Source: Aureimonas altamirensis (GTDB lineage Bacteria > Pseudomonadota > Alphaproteobacteria > Rhizobiales > Rhizobiaceae). From it: a DNA stretch of 64,000 nt. Under the pieces are notes generated by a model. The model was not told where the DNA came from. It did not search any database and was given only the letters and a program-made list of their open reading frames with translations. The stretch covers positions 271,846 through 335,845 of the forward strand of contig NZ_JAMQCO010000005.1 in assembly GCF_023702225.1 (NCBI RefSeq), written 5' to 3'. Of this stretch, positions 1-9,704 are shown piece by piece. A program made the position numbers and the translations under genes. The first letter of the stretch is position 1. Every line of letters starts with the position of its first letter.

Positions 1-770
1 AGAACGCCGGCGCGGTCCGCATCGACCATGTCATGGGGCTGGCCCGCCTGTGGTGGATCGCGCGCGGCCACGACGCGCGCGACGGCGGCTATGTCCGCTA
101 CCCGCTGGGCGACATGGTGGACGTGGCGGCCAGGGCATCGCGCGCCAATGGATGCATCGTCATCGGCGAGGATCTCGGCACCGTTCCGGAAGGGTTCCGG
201 CCCGTCATGCAGGCGGCCAACATCCTGTCCTATCGGGTGCTCTATTTCGAAAAGCGCATGTGGGAAGGCTTCATCCCGCCGGCCCGGTATCCTGTCGGCT
301 CGCTGGCTTGCATCTCGACGCACGATCTGGCGACGCTGGCCGGCTGGTGGGCCGCAAGCGACATCGCCTTGCGTGCCGATACAGGGCGCCAGGACGAGGA
401 ATCGACCCGGCGCGACCGAGCCGAGCGGGACGACGACCGCCGCGCCCTCCTGCACGCGCTCAGGCTGGAAGGGCTGTTGCCCGGAGATTTCGTGGGGCCG
501 CTCGATACCGGCTCGGCGCTGCCTGACACGTTGCCGCTTGACCTTGCGCTGGCGATCCATCGCTTCGCCGCGCGGACGCGCTCGCATCTCTTCGCCGTGC
601 AACTCGACGACATGGTGATGGCCCTGCGCCAGCCCAACCTGCCCGGCACCACGGACGCCTATCCCAACTGGCGCATTCGCGGCGACGTCCCCCTCGAAGC
701 CCTCGAGGACCATCCGACATTCAAGGTCATGGCTGCCGCCATGCGCGAGGAAAGGCCACGACACACATGA
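1..770 (+). CDS. malQ: 4-alpha-glucanotransferase (amylomaltase), 3' part only
   Basis: This is the C-terminal part of a GH77 amylomaltase; the start lies before the window and the reading frame is open from base 3. The enzyme transfers alpha-1,4-glucan segments between maltooligosaccharides in the cytoplasm. The first visible residues, NAGAVRIDHVMGLARLWWI, hold the conserved RIDH motif, whose Asp is the GH77 catalytic nucleophile. Further on come the acid/base region (VIGEDLGTVPEGF) and ISTHDLATLAGWW, both typical of MalQ. The stop overlaps the treY start in an ATGA, so the two genes are translationally coupled. The pairing suggests maltooligosaccharide and glycogen turnover toward trehalose; treZ and glgX are expected upstream but cannot be seen. 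Confidence 0.93.
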   Translation, partial: NAGAVRIDHVMGLARLWWIARGHDARDGGYVRYPLGDMVDVAARASRANGCIVIGEDLGTVPEGFRPVMQAANILSYRVLYFEKRMWEGFIPPARYPVGSLACISTHDLATLAGWWAASDIALRADTGRQDEESTRRDRAERDDDRRALLHALRLEGLLPGDFVGPLDTGSALPDTLPLDLALAIHRFAARTRSHLFAVQLDDMVMALRQPNLPGTTDAYPNWRIRGDVPLEALEDHPTFKVMAAAMREERPRHT

Positions 771-3463
771 CGAGCCGCACGCTGACCGCGACCTATCGGC
801 TGCAATTTCGCAACGGCGTCGGCTTCGACGCCGCCCGCGATCTGGTGCCCTACCTTGCCGAGCTGGGGGTAAGCCATTTCTACGCTTCGCCGGTGTTCGA
901 AGCGTCGCCCGGCTCGACGCACGGCTATGACGTGGTCGACTACAACCGCTTCGAGCCGGACCTCGGCGGCGATGCGGGCTTCGACGCACTGTCCGACGCG
1001 CTGCGGGAAGCGGGCCTCGGCCTTATCCTGGATTTCGTGCCAAACCATATGGGCGTTTCCCCGGCGAACGGCTGGTGGGAAGACGTGTTGCGCTGGGGGT
1101 CGGAGAGCCGCCATGCGGGCACGTTCGACATCTCCTGGGAGGCGGAGAAGATCCTGATCCCCGTTCTGGGCCAGCCCTACGGGGAAGCGCTCGAAAACGG
1201 GGATCTTGCGGTCGTGCTTGATGTGGGCCGCCGTGAACTGAGGTTCTCGGCCTCCGGCTACGAATTGCCGGTCGACCCGCGCACCTTCCCCGATATTTTC
1301 GGCTTTCTCGATCATCCCCAGCGCGAGCCGTTGATCCGCCTGTTTGCGGGCGCCGAACCCGCCGATGGCGACGACCTGACCGAGCGCCTTGGCGAACTCC
1401 TCGACGAGCCCGGCTTTCTCGCCGCCTTCGAGCAGGCAGTCGCCAGCACGAACGCCGACAAGGCGGCGCTGCACGCCCTGCATGAGCGCCAGCATTGGCG
1501 GCTGGCCTGGTGGCGTCTCGCCCGCGAGAAGCTCTCCTATCGGCGCTTCTTCGAGATCGCCGATCTCATCGGCGTCCGGCAGGAGGTGCGTCGCGTCTTC
1601 CGCGAGAGCCACCGCACGATCCTGCGGCTGGCGCGCGAGGGGCGTCTCGACGGCATCCGCATCGACCATGTCGACGGCGTCGCCGATCCGAAGGGCTATC
1701 TCGGCGATCTGCGATCGGCTCTCGACCGGGCCGGAGCGGACGAGGCCGTCATCCATGTCGAGAAGATCCTGACCGGCCCGGAGCGCATCCGGCGTAGCTG
1801 GAACGTCGAGGGAACCACCGGCTACGAGTTCATCTCGGCCATTTCCGGCCTTTATGTCGATGCCGCCCGCGAAGCGGAGATGACGCAAGCCTACGATGCC
1901 TTCGTCGGCGGCGAGGCGACCCTGGAAGCGCAGGTGCACAAGCAGAAGCGCTACATCTTCAGCCACAACCTGGCCGGGGAGTTGTCGGTGCTGACCGACA
2001 TAGCCCTTTCTGTCGCCCGGCTGGGCCTGGCGACGCGCGATTTCGGCTCCGATACGCTGCAGCGGGCGATCCTCGAGATCGCGACGGCGCTACCGGTCTA
2101 TCGGACCTATTCCGGCATCGACGGCATCCCCGCCGAGGATGTCGAGATCATCGACGGCGCGGTCGCCTGGGTCCAGGCGGCCCGCAAGGTGGAAGCGGAC
2201 GAGCCGGTCGCCTTCGTCGGCCGGCTCCTGAAGCTCGACTTCGAAGACGGCGCGGCCATGGCCGGCGCGCTCGACTTCACCCGCCGCTTCCAGCAGACGA
2301 CCGGCGCGGTGATGGCGAAGGCCGTCGAGGATACCGTCTTCTATCGCTGGAACCGGTTGATCGCCTTGAACGAAGTCGGTGGAGAGCCCGACCATTACGG
2401 GGCCGATGTCGACACCTTCCACGAGGCGATGCGGATTCGGCTGGAAGACCAGCCGGAGGGGCTCCTGGCCTTGTCGACGCATGACACCAAGCGGGGCGAG
2501 GACGCGCGGGCGAGAATCTATACGATCAGCCAGGCCCCCGACATATGGGCCGACATCGTTCGGCAGGCGGCACAGGCGCTGGCGCCGTTCCGCGTGACGC
2601 TCGACGACGGTGGCCTGTCGCCGGACCCGGCGACCGAATGGGGGTTCTATCAGTCGCTGCTTGGGGTGCTGCCAGCCGACTTCGACCCCTTCGACGCGGC
2701 TGCCCGCGACGACATCCGCCAGCGGATGCGCGCCTTCATGGAAAAGGCCGTGCGGGAGGCCAAGCAATTTACAAGCTGGACCGCGCCGAACGAGCCATAC
2801 GAAGAGGCATTGCATGCCTTCGTGGATGCCGCTTTCGAGCCGGCATTCCTTGAAACCTTCTGGCAGCGGGTACAGCCTTTCGTCGTGGCCGGCGCGTTGA
2901 CGAGCCTGTCCCAGACACTGATCCGGCTGGGCGCGCCGGGCGTGCCGGACATTTATCAAGGTACGGAATTCTACGACTACAGCCTCGTCGACCCCGACAA
3001 TCGCCGGCTCGTCGATTTCGATGCGCGCCGCGCGGCGCTGCGGGGGGGCGAACCGGTCGGCGTTGCGGCAGCGCATTGGCGCGACGGTTGCGTCAAGGCG
3101 CGGCTGACGGCGGTCGGGCTGGCGGTGCGTGCGTCTCGACCCGGCCTCTTCACCGTCGGCGATTATCTTCCCCTGAAGGTGGAGGGTGCGGCAGCATCGC
3201 AATTCGTGGCCTTTGCCCGGTCGAGCGGCGACGATGCCGCGATCATCGTCGCGCCGCGCCTTTGCCTGACGCTGATGGGGGGGCGTTCCGACCTTTCCGG
3301 CATCGCGCTCGGAGATACGCGCGTGATCCTGCCGGCGGCGTTGGCCGGGCGGCGGATGGTCGACGCCGTCACGGGCGATCCGGTGACCGCCACGACAGAG
3401 ATGCCGCTTGCGGATCTGTTCGACGGCCTGCCGCTGGCCTTCCTGAGCATGCCACGCGGGTGA
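767..3463 (+). CDS. treY: malto-oligosyltrehalose synthase
   Basis: TreY is a GH13 enzyme of 898 aa that converts the reducing-end alpha-1,4 bond of maltooligosaccharides to the alpha,alpha-1,1 bond of trehalose; TreZ then releases free trehalose. The N terminus (TATYRLQFRNGVGFDAARDLVPYLAELG, then YASPVF and STHGYDVVDY) is diagnostic of TreY. The GH13 motifs are present: DFVPNHMG near residue 90, RLDGIRIDHVDGV near residue 300 with the nucleophile Asp, HVEKIL with the general acid, and LSTHDTKRGEDARAR near residue 570. The length is somewhat above the usual 700-850 aa. The start codon ATG at 767 overlaps the malQ stop. A 110-base gap follows before pyc. Confidence 0.96.
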   Translation: MTSRTLTATYRLQFRNGVGFDAARDLVPYLAELGVSHFYASPVFEASPGSTHGYDVVDYNRFEPDLGGDAGFDALSDALREAGLGLILDFVPNHMGVSPANGWWEDVLRWGSESRHAGTFDISWEAEKILIPVLGQPYGEALENGDLAVVLDVGRRELRFSASGYELPVDPRTFPDIFGFLDHPQREPLIRLFAGAEPADGDDLTERLGELLDEPGFLAAFEQAVASTNADKAALHALHERQHWRLAWWRLAREKLSYRRFFEIADLIGVRQEVRRVFRESHRTILRLAREGRLDGIRIDHVDGVADPKGYLGDLRSALDRAGADEAVIHVEKILTGPERIRRSWNVEGTTGYEFISAISGLYVDAAREAEMTQAYDAFVGGEATLEAQVHKQKRYIFSHNLAGELSVLTDIALSVARLGLATRDFGSDTLQRAILEIATALPVYRTYSGIDGIPAEDVEIIDGAVAWVQAARKVEADEPVAFVGRLLKLDFEDGAAMAGALDFTRRFQQTTGAVMAKAVEDTVFYRWNRLIALNEVGGEPDHYGADVDTFHEAMRIRLEDQPEGLLALSTHDTKRGEDARARIYTISQAPDIWADIVRQAAQALAPFRVTLDDGGLSPDPATEWGFYQSLLGVLPADFDPFDAAARDDIRQRMRAFMEKAVREAKQFTSWTAPNEPYEEALHAFVDAAFEPAFLETFWQRVQPFVVAGALTSLSQTLIRLGAPGVPDIYQGTEFYDYSLVDPDNRRLVDFDARRAALRGGEPVGVAAAHWRDGCVKARLTAVGLAVRASRPGLFTVGDYLPLKVEGAAASQFVAFARSSGDDAAIIVAPRLCLTLMGGRSDLSGIALGDTRVILPAALAGRRMVDAVTGDPVTATTEMPLADLFDGLPLAFLSMPRG

Positions 3464-3573
3464 ACGCCCGTTCGCGGAATCCTACTTGCAATCTCGCGTG
3501 ATCGACCCTCAATCTTGCGCTGCAACAAAAACAGCCATGTCGGCTCGCATATGTGCAGTGGAGGGGACATTCC

Positions 3574-6500
3574 GTGACGATAGCCAAGATCCTGGTCGCC
3601 AACCGGTCCGAAATCGCCATCCGGGTATTTCGGGCAGCCAACGAACTGGGCTTGAAGACCGTGGCCGTGTGGGCGGAGGAGGACAAGTATGCGCTCCATC
3701 GCTTCAAGGCCGACGAATCCTATCAGATCGGCCGTGGCCCGCATCTGACGCGCGATCTCGGCCCCATCGAAAGCTATCTCTCGATCGAGGAGATCATCCG
3801 CGTCGCCCGCATTTCGGGCGCCGATGCGATCCATCCCGGATATGGCCTCCTGTCGGAAAGTCCGGAATTTGCCGACGCCTGCGCCGAAGCCGGCATAACC
3901 TTCATCGGCCCGCGTCCGGACACGATGCGCCGGCTCGGAAACAAGGTGGCCGCGCGAAATCTGGCCATCGGGGTGGGCGTACCGGTGGTGCCGGCGACGG
4001 ACCCTTTGCCCGACGACATGGAGGAGGTGCGCCGACTGGCGGCCGGAATCGGCTACCCGGTCATGCTGAAGGCATCATGGGGCGGCGGCGGGCGCGGCAT
4101 GCGCGCCATCCGGGCGGAAGCGGACCTCGAGCGCGAGGTCATGGAGGGCAAGCGCGAGGCGCGGGCCGCCTTCGGCAAGGACGAAGTCTATCTCGAGAAG
4201 CTGGTCGAGCGCGCCCGTCACGTGGAAGTGCAGGTTCTCGGCGATACGCACGGCAATGTGGTGGACCTGTTCGAACGCGACTGCTCGATCCAGCGGCGCA
4301 ACCAGAAGGTGGTCGAACGGGCGCCGGCCCCCTATCTCTCCGATCCGCAGCGCCGCGAACTGGCGGCCCATGCCCGCAAGATCGCCGAGGCCACCGATTA
4401 TGTCGGGGCGGGCACGGTGGAATTCCTGATGGATGCCGATACCGGCGCCTTCTACTTCATCGAGGTGAATCCGCGCATCCAGGTCGAGCATACGGTGACG
4501 GAGGAAGTCACCGGCATCGATATCGTGAAGGCGCAGATCCATATCCTGGACGGTCACGCCATCGGCACGCCGGAATCCGGCGTTCCGGCGCAGGCCGATA
4601 TCAAGCTGAACGGCCACGCACTGCAGTGCCGCATCACGACGGAGGATCCGGAACACAATTTCATTCCGGATTACGGCCGCATCACCGCCTATCGCGGCGC
4701 AACGGGCTTCGGCATACGGCTCGACGGCGGCACCGCCTATTCCGGCGCGGTGATCACCCGGTTCTACGATCCGCTGCTCGAGAAGGTCACGGCCTGGGCG
4801 CCGACGGCCGAGGAGGCTATCGCGCGGATGGACCGCGCCCTGCGGGAATTTCGGATCCGTGGCGTCGCCACCAACCTCACCTTCCTGGAAGCGATCATCG
4901 GCCACCCGCAATTTCGCGACAACAGCTATACGACCCGTTTCATCGATACGACGCCCGACCTGTTCCGGCAGGTGCGCCGGCGCGACCGCGCGACCAAGCT
5001 TCTGACCTATCTGGCCGATGTCACGGTGAACGGCCACCCGGAAACGCGCGGACGGCCGCGGCCGGCCGCGGATCTGCGCCGTCCGCAGGCGCCCTTGTTC
5101 GACGCACAGATCGCGCCCGGCACGCGCCAGAAGCTGGATGAACTGGGTCCGCGCGGCTTTGCCGACTGGATGCTGGCCCAGAAGCGCGTGTTGATGACCG
5201 ACACGACCATGCGCGACGGCCACCAGTCCCTCCTGGCCACCCGCATGCGCACCTTCGACATCGCCGCGGTGGCCGATTCCTATGCACGGGGCCTGCCGCA
5301 ACTGCTCAGCCTGGAATGCTGGGGCGGTGCGACCTTCGACGTTTCCATGCGCTTCCTGACGGAAGACCCCTGGGAGCGGCTGGCGCTGATCCGCCAGCGC
5401 GCGCCCAACATCCTGTTGCAGATGCTGCTGCGCGGCTCCAACGGGGTCGGCTATACCAACTATCCCGACAATGTGGTGAAGCGCTTCGTAGCGGAGGCGG
5501 CGCGTGGCGGCATCGACCTGTTCCGCGTGTTCGACTGCCTCAACTGGGTCGAGAACATGCGCGTATCGATGGACGCCGTGCTGGAGGCGGACAAGCTCTG
5601 CGAGGGTGCGCTTTGCTATACGGCGGACCTGTTCGACGAAACCCGCCCGACCTACAGCCTGAAATATTATGTCGACCTGGCGAAGGAACTGGAGAGCGCC
5701 GGCGCGCATATCCTCGGCGTCAAGGATATGGCCGGCCTGCTCAAACCGGCGGCGGCGCGTGCGTTGTTCCGGGCCCTGAAGGACGAGATCTCGATCCCCA
5801 TCCATTTCCATACGCATGATACGTCGGGTATTGCGGCGGCCACCGTGCTGGCCGCGATCGAAAGCGGCGTCGACGCGGTGGATGCGGCGATGGATGCGCT
5901 GTCCGGCAATACGTCCCAGCCGTGCCTGGGCTCCATCGTCGCGGCGCTGGAAGGCAGCGAGCGCGACCCTGGCCTGTCGCAGGAGGCGATCCGGCGCATC
6001 TCCTTCTATTGGGAGGCGGTGCGTGGGCAATATGCCGCCTTCGAAAGCGACCTGAAGGGACCGGCTTCGGAGGTGTATCTCCACGAGATGCCGGGAGGAC
6101 AGTTCACCAACCTCAAGGAGCAGGCGCGCTCGCTCGGGCTCGATACGCGCTGGCACCAGGTGGCGCAAACCTATGCGGACGTGAACCGGATGTTCGGCGA
6201 TATCGTCAAGGTGACGCCTTCGTCCAAGGTCGTCGGCGACATGGCCCTGATGATGGTGTCGCAGGACCTGACCGTCGCCGAGGTGCAGGACCCGGCCAGG
6301 GAGATCGCCTTTCCGGAATCGGTCGTCTCGATGCTCAGGGGCGATCTCGGCCAGCCGCCGGCCGGCTGGCCCGAGGCGCTGCAGAAAAAAGCCCTCAAGG
6401 GCGATACGCCGATCACCGTGCGGCCCGGCGCGCTGATCGCCGCCGCCGACCTCGATGCGGAGCGGCGGGCCGTGGAGGAGAGGCTGGGAGCCGAAATCGA

Positions 6501-7029
6501 CGACCAGGCATTCGCAAGCTACCTGATGTACCCCAAGGTCTTTACCGACTTCGCCCTTGCAGCCGACAGGTACGGGCCGGTGTCCGCACTGCCGACCCTG
6601 AATTATTTCTACGGGATCGCGCAGGAGGAGGAGATCCTCATAGACCTGGAGCGCGGCAAGACGCTCGTCCTGCGCTGCCTCGGCATCGGCGATACGGACG
6701 AGAAGGGCATGCGCACCGTCTTCTTCGAATTGAACGGCCAGCCGCGGCGCATCAAGGTTCCGGATCGTTCGCGCGCCGATTCCGTGATCGCGCGCGCCAA
6801 GGTGGACCCGACCAACGCCAACCAGATCGGCGCGCCGATGCCGGGTGTCGTCTCCACGCTGTCGGTCTCTCCGGGCCAGAGCGTCAAGGCGGGCGACGTG
6901 CTCCTGTCCATCGAGGCCATGAAGATGGAGACCGCGCTCCACGCCGAACGCGACGGGGTCATCGAATCCGTCAACGTCAAGGCGGGAGACCAGATCGACG
7001 CCAAGGATCTCCTGGTCAGTTTCGCCTGA
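3574..7029 (+). CDS. pyc: pyruvate carboxylase
   Basis: Single-chain biotin-dependent pyruvate carboxylase (1151 aa) that makes oxaloacetate from pyruvate, HCO3- and ATP for TCA-cycle refilling. Domains in order: biotin carboxylase (about 1-455, with the glycine-rich GGGGRGMR ATP loop and EVNPRIQVEHTVTEEVTG); carboxyltransferase (about 530-810, with TTMRDGHQSLLATRMRT and the metal-site HFHTHDTSG); the tetramerisation/allosteric region; and a biotinyl domain ending at the C terminus with EAMKMET, whose Lys is biotinylated. I chose GTG 3574 because GGAGGGG (3560-3566) lies 7 bases before it; a GTG at 3553 is in frame but precedes that ribosome site. The length matches the roughly 1150 aa of rhizobial Pyc. 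Confidence 0.96.
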   Translation: MTIAKILVANRSEIAIRVFRAANELGLKTVAVWAEEDKYALHRFKADESYQIGRGPHLTRDLGPIESYLSIEEIIRVARISGADAIHPGYGLLSESPEFADACAEAGITFIGPRPDTMRRLGNKVAARNLAIGVGVPVVPATDPLPDDMEEVRRLAAGIGYPVMLKASWGGGGRGMRAIRAEADLEREVMEGKREARAAFGKDEVYLEKLVERARHVEVQVLGDTHGNVVDLFERDCSIQRRNQKVVERAPAPYLSDPQRRELAAHARKIAEATDYVGAGTVEFLMDADTGAFYFIEVNPRIQVEHTVTEEVTGIDIVKAQIHILDGHAIGTPESGVPAQADIKLNGHALQCRITTEDPEHNFIPDYGRITAYRGATGFGIRLDGGTAYSGAVITRFYDPLLEKVTAWAPTAEEAIARMDRALREFRIRGVATNLTFLEAIIGHPQFRDNSYTTRFIDTTPDLFRQVRRRDRATKLLTYLADVTVNGHPETRGRPRPAADLRRPQAPLFDAQIAPGTRQKLDELGPRGFADWMLAQKRVLMTDTTMRDGHQSLLATRMRTFDIAAVADSYARGLPQLLSLECWGGATFDVSMRFLTEDPWERLALIRQRAPNILLQMLLRGSNGVGYTNYPDNVVKRFVAEAARGGIDLFRVFDCLNWVENMRVSMDAVLEADKLCEGALCYTADLFDETRPTYSLKYYVDLAKELESAGAHILGVKDMAGLLKPAAARALFRALKDEISIPIHFHTHDTSGIAAATVLAAIESGVDAVDAAMDALSGNTSQPCLGSIVAALEGSERDPGLSQEAIRRISFYWEAVRGQYAAFESDLKGPASEVYLHEMPGGQFTNLKEQARSLGLDTRWHQVAQTYADVNRMFGDIVKVTPSSKVVGDMALMMVSQDLTVAEVQDPAREIAFPESVVSMLRGDLGQPPAGWPEALQKKALKGDTPITVRPGALIAAADLDAERRAVEERLGAEIDDQAFASYLMYPKVFTDFALAADRYGPVSALPTLNYFYGIAQEEEILIDLERGKTLVLRCLGIGDTDEKGMRTVFFELNGQPRRIKVPDRSRADSVIARAKVDPTNANQIGAPMPGVVSTLSVSPGQSVKAGDVLLSIEAMKMETALHAERDGVIESVNVKAGDQIDAKDLLVSFA

Positions 7030-7042
7030 AGCCGGAAACGAT

Positions 7043-7201
7043 CTAGATGCGGCCGAGCAGCAGCAGGATGAGGACGACGATCAGAACGAAGCCCAGAATG
7101 CCGCTCGGCCCGTATCCCCAGCTTCTCGAATAACCCCAGCTTGGAAACGCGCCGATCAGAAGCAGCACGAGAATGATGATGAGGATCGTTCCGAGGGACA
7201 T
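7043..7201 (-). CDS. DUF3309 family small membrane protein
   Basis: A 52-aa protein made of two hydrophobic helices (about 3-18 and 35-50) joined by a Trp/Tyr/Gly-rich loop containing SWGYSRSWGYGPSG. This is the layout of the DUF3309 family found widely in Proteobacteria; its function is unknown. It is almost certainly an inner-membrane protein. The gene is convergent with pyc (13-base gap), and a second protein of the same size and shape lies just upstream on the same strand. Start ATG is at 7201. Longer upstream in-frame sequence exists, but it runs across the neighbouring small gene in another frame and lacks protein-like composition. Confidence 0.75.
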   Translation of the reverse strand: MSLGTILIIILVLLLIGAFPSWGYSRSWGYGPSGILGFVLIVVLILLLLGRI

Positions 7202-7281
7202 GGCGCGCAGCTCCGCGAACTCTGGGTCTTCCATAAAGGTAGCGGGAAGGCCGCCGGTTCCATCGCTGCCGCCGGTCACGA

Positions 7282-7440
7282 TCAGATGATCTGCGTTACC
7301 CAGGCCAGCACGGCGATCGTCAGGACGATGCCGGCCACGATGGCCGGCCGCGGGCTGAGATCGCGCGACCATGGCCAGACGGGCCACGACGCGATGAAAA
7401 GCAGGAGAGCGGCAAGATTGACGATGGCGCCGAAGGACAT
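7282..7440 (-). CDS. small two-helix membrane protein, DUF3309-like
   Basis: A 52-aa protein starting [19 protein letters not shown], with two hydrophobic segments (about 4-20 and 33-51) separated by a short loop, [12 protein letters not shown]. It has the same length and arrangement as the neighbouring DUF3309 protein, with Trp residues at the membrane edge and a polar turn, so the two may be diverged paralogs; that is inference. The function is unknown. The start at 7440 is divergent from ispG, leaving about 120 bases of shared upstream DNA. Confidence 0.55.
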   Translation of the reverse strand: MSFGAIVNLAALLLFIASWPVWPWSRDLSPRPAIVAGIVLTIAVLAWVTQII

Positions 7441-7559
7441 GGCTGGCTTCCGATTGCATGACATCCGGGCAGGGCGAGGCAGCGATGCCGCATGCCATTT
7501 TCCCGCCCGGTGAAGCCCTATATGGTGTGCACGACCAGAGGCAAGCCCGGACGCCATCG

Positions 7560-8816
7560 ATGACCATGATGCAGGATATTATCGCAGACCCGTTGCCACG
7601 CCGGCCCACGGTGGGCGTCGACGTGGGCGGCGTACGCGTCGGCGGCGGTGCGCCCGTGGTCGTGCAGTCGATGACGAACACCGATACCGCGGATGTCGAT
7701 GCGACGGTCAGGCAGGTGGCGCAGCTTGCCGGCGCCGGCTCGGAGATCGTCCGCATCACCGTGGACAGGCCGGAATCGGCCGCGGCGGTGCCGCGTATCC
7801 GCGAGCGCCTGGAAAGGCTCGGCCTCGATGTGCCGCTGGTGGGCGACTTCCATTATATCGGGCACAAGCTGCTGGCCGATCATCCCGATTGCGCGGCCGC
7901 GCTGGCGAAGTATCGCATCAATCCCGGCAATGTCGGCTTCAAGGACAAGAAGGACCGGCAGTTCGTCGATATCGTGGAGATGGCGATCCGGCATGGCAAG
8001 CCCGTGCGTATCGGCGTCAACTGGGGCTCCCTCGACCAGGAGCTGCTGACCCGCCTGATGGACGAGAACAACCGCCAGCCGACGCCGCGTCCCGCCCGGG
8101 CCGTCATGCGGGAAGCCATCATACAGTCGGCCCTGCATTCGGCGGCGCTGGCCGAGGAGACGGGACTGCCGCGCGAGCGCATCATCCTGTCGGCCAAGGT
8201 GTCGAACGTCCAGGATCTGATCGCCGTCTATCGCGACCTGTCGCGGCGCACCGACCACGCCATCCATCTCGGACTGACGGAGGCCGGCATGGGCTCGAAA
8301 GGCATCGTCGCCTCGTCCGCGGCGATGGGCATCCTGCTGCAGGAGGGCATCGGCGATACGATCCGGGTGTCGCTGACCCCGGAGCCGGGAGGCGACCGGA
8401 CCCGGGAAGTGCAGGTGGCGCAGGAAATCCTGCAGACCATGGGCTTCCGCCAGTTCATTCCCATCGTCGCGGCCTGTCCGGGCTGCGGGCGCACCACCTC
8501 GACCCTGTTCCAGGAACTGGCCGAGACGATCCAGTCCGACATCCGCGCCGCCATGCCGGAATGGCGCGACCGCTATCCCGGGGTGGAGAGCCTGTCGGTT
8601 GCGGTGATGGGCTGCATCGTCAACGGCCCCGGCGAATCCAAGCATGCGGATATCGGCATCTCGTTGCCCGGCACGGCCGAAGTGCCCTCCGCGCCCGTCT
8701 ACATAGAGGGGCAGAAGGTGGCCACGCTGCGCGGCGCGCATATCGCGGAAGAATTCCGCGTCATGGTGGCCGATTACATCGAGCGGCGCTTCGGCAGGCC
8801 AGCCGCGGCACAATAG
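7560..8816 (+). CDS. ispG: flavodoxin-dependent (E)-4-hydroxy-3-methylbut-2-enyl-diphosphate synthase
   Basis: IspG (GcpE) performs the next-to-last step of the MEP isoprenoid pathway: reductive ring opening of methylerythritol cyclodiphosphate to HMBPP by a [4Fe-4S] enzyme. It is a 418-aa cytoplasmic protein. The N-terminal TIM-barrel motif [11 protein letters not shown] is clear. The iron-sulfur ligands appear as ACPGCGRTT (CxxC) and [13 protein letters not shown] chose ATG 7560; an in-frame codon at 7458 would add 34 residues of low similarity ([12 protein letters not shown]...), so the start is uncertain. An ispA-type prenyl synthase lies 0.9 kb downstream on the other strand, so two isoprenoid genes are close together. 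Confidence 0.95.
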   Translation: MTMMQDIIADPLPRRPTVGVDVGGVRVGGGAPVVVQSMTNTDTADVDATVRQVAQLAGAGSEIVRITVDRPESAAAVPRIRERLERLGLDVPLVGDFHYIGHKLLADHPDCAAALAKYRINPGNVGFKDKKDRQFVDIVEMAIRHGKPVRIGVNWGSLDQELLTRLMDENNRQPTPRPARAVMREAIIQSALHSAALAEETGLPRERIILSAKVSNVQDLIAVYRDLSRRTDHAIHLGLTEAGMGSKGIVASSAAMGILLQEGIGDTIRVSLTPEPGGDRTREVQVAQEILQTMGFRQFIPIVAACPGCGRTTSTLFQELAETIQSDIRAAMPEWRDRYPGVESLSVAVMGCIVNGPGESKHADIGISLPGTAEVPSAPVYIEGQKVATLRGAHIAEEFRVMVADYIERRFGRPAAAQ

Positions 8817-8828
8817 GGGGCCGGTCCG

Positions 8829-9686
8829 TTGCGGTGGCTTCGTCTCCTGCCGGTTGCCGCCATGTCGTGGGCGATCGGCGCCATGGGCGCGGTCGCCGGC
8901 GAGACGGCGGAGGCGGATTCCCCCGTCGGCGCGATCTGCGACCTCATCGCCCTCAACGCCGCCGACGCGGGCATGTCGCCGGACTTCTTCGCCCGGCTGA
9001 TCTGGAAGGAAAGCCGTTTCGATGCCGGGGCGATTTCGCCGGTCGGGGCGCGCGGCATCGCGCAATTCATGCCCTATACGGCCGCGGAGCGCGGCCTCGA
9101 AGATCCATTCGACCCGAAGCAGGCGATCCCGCATTCCGCCAGCTACCTTCGTGACCTGAAGGGCGAACTCGGCTCGTGGGGTCTGGCCGCGGCCGCCTAT
9201 AATGGCGGCATCAACCGGGTGAAGCGGTGGATGCGGACCGGCGGGCGGCTTCCCTTCGAGACGGAGGACTATGTCCTGTCGATTACCGCCTATCCCGCAA
9301 CCTGGTTTCGGGAAGAGGTGGGGCGCGATTTCGAGGCGAGGCCCCTGGACGCCGACCTGTCCTTCGACGAATCGTGCCGGCGGCTGCCGATCATGGAGAC
9401 GCGCTCCGTCTTCGCGCTGGCGGAAAGCGCCCCGATGCGGCCATGGGGGGTGCAGGTGGCCGGCCATGTCAACGAGGCCATCGCGCTCCGCATCTATCGG
9501 CGGCTGCAGGATGCGCACCCATCCGTCCTCGGCGGCGTCGATCCGATCCTGATGCGTGCCCGCCCGGCGTCCGGTCCACGTCGCATCACGGCGGTGCGCG
9601 TCGGTGCCGACAGCCGGGCGGAGGCCAATGCCATCTGCACCCGGCTGCGTGGGGACGGCGGCGCCTGCATCGTGCTGCGCAATTAG
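8829..9686 (+). CDS. lytic transglycosylase (SLT family)
   Basis: Periplasmic peptidoglycan lytic transglycosylase of 285 aa. It has a signal-like N terminus (MRWLRLLPVAAMSWAIGAMGAVAG) followed by an SLT domain (about 35-165). WKESRFDAGAISPVGARGIAQFMP carries the catalytic Glu and the GARG(I/L)xQ(F/L)MP signature, and AAYNGG is the conserved C-terminal SLT motif. These enzymes cleave MurNAc-GlcNAc bonds to give 1,6-anhydroMurNAc. The C-terminal ~120 residues are of no family I recognise. The start codon is TTG 8829, 12 bases after ispG; ATG at 8862 is an alternative that would cut into the signal peptide. Confidence 0.85.
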   Translation: MRWLRLLPVAAMSWAIGAMGAVAGETAEADSPVGAICDLIALNAADAGMSPDFFARLIWKESRFDAGAISPVGARGIAQFMPYTAAERGLEDPFDPKQAIPHSASYLRDLKGELGSWGLAAAAYNGGINRVKRWMRTGGRLPFETEDYVLSITAYPATWFREEVGRDFEARPLDADLSFDESCRRLPIMETRSVFALAESAPMRPWGVQVAGHVNEAIALRIYRRLQDAHPSVLGGVDPILMRARPASGPRRITAVRVGADSRAEANAICTRLRGDGGACIVLRN

Positions 9687-9704
9687 GGTGGTTCCTTTAC
9701 CGCT

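Noticed and set aside
4075..6942. Long open frame of about 955 codons antisense to pyc
   Set aside because: It mirrors the pyc codons in a high-GC genome, has no family motif and no ribosome site, while the pyc frame is certain.
7518..9518. Open frame of about 666 codons antisense to ispG and the lytic transglycosylase
   Set aside because: Shadow frame across two genes with clear motifs.
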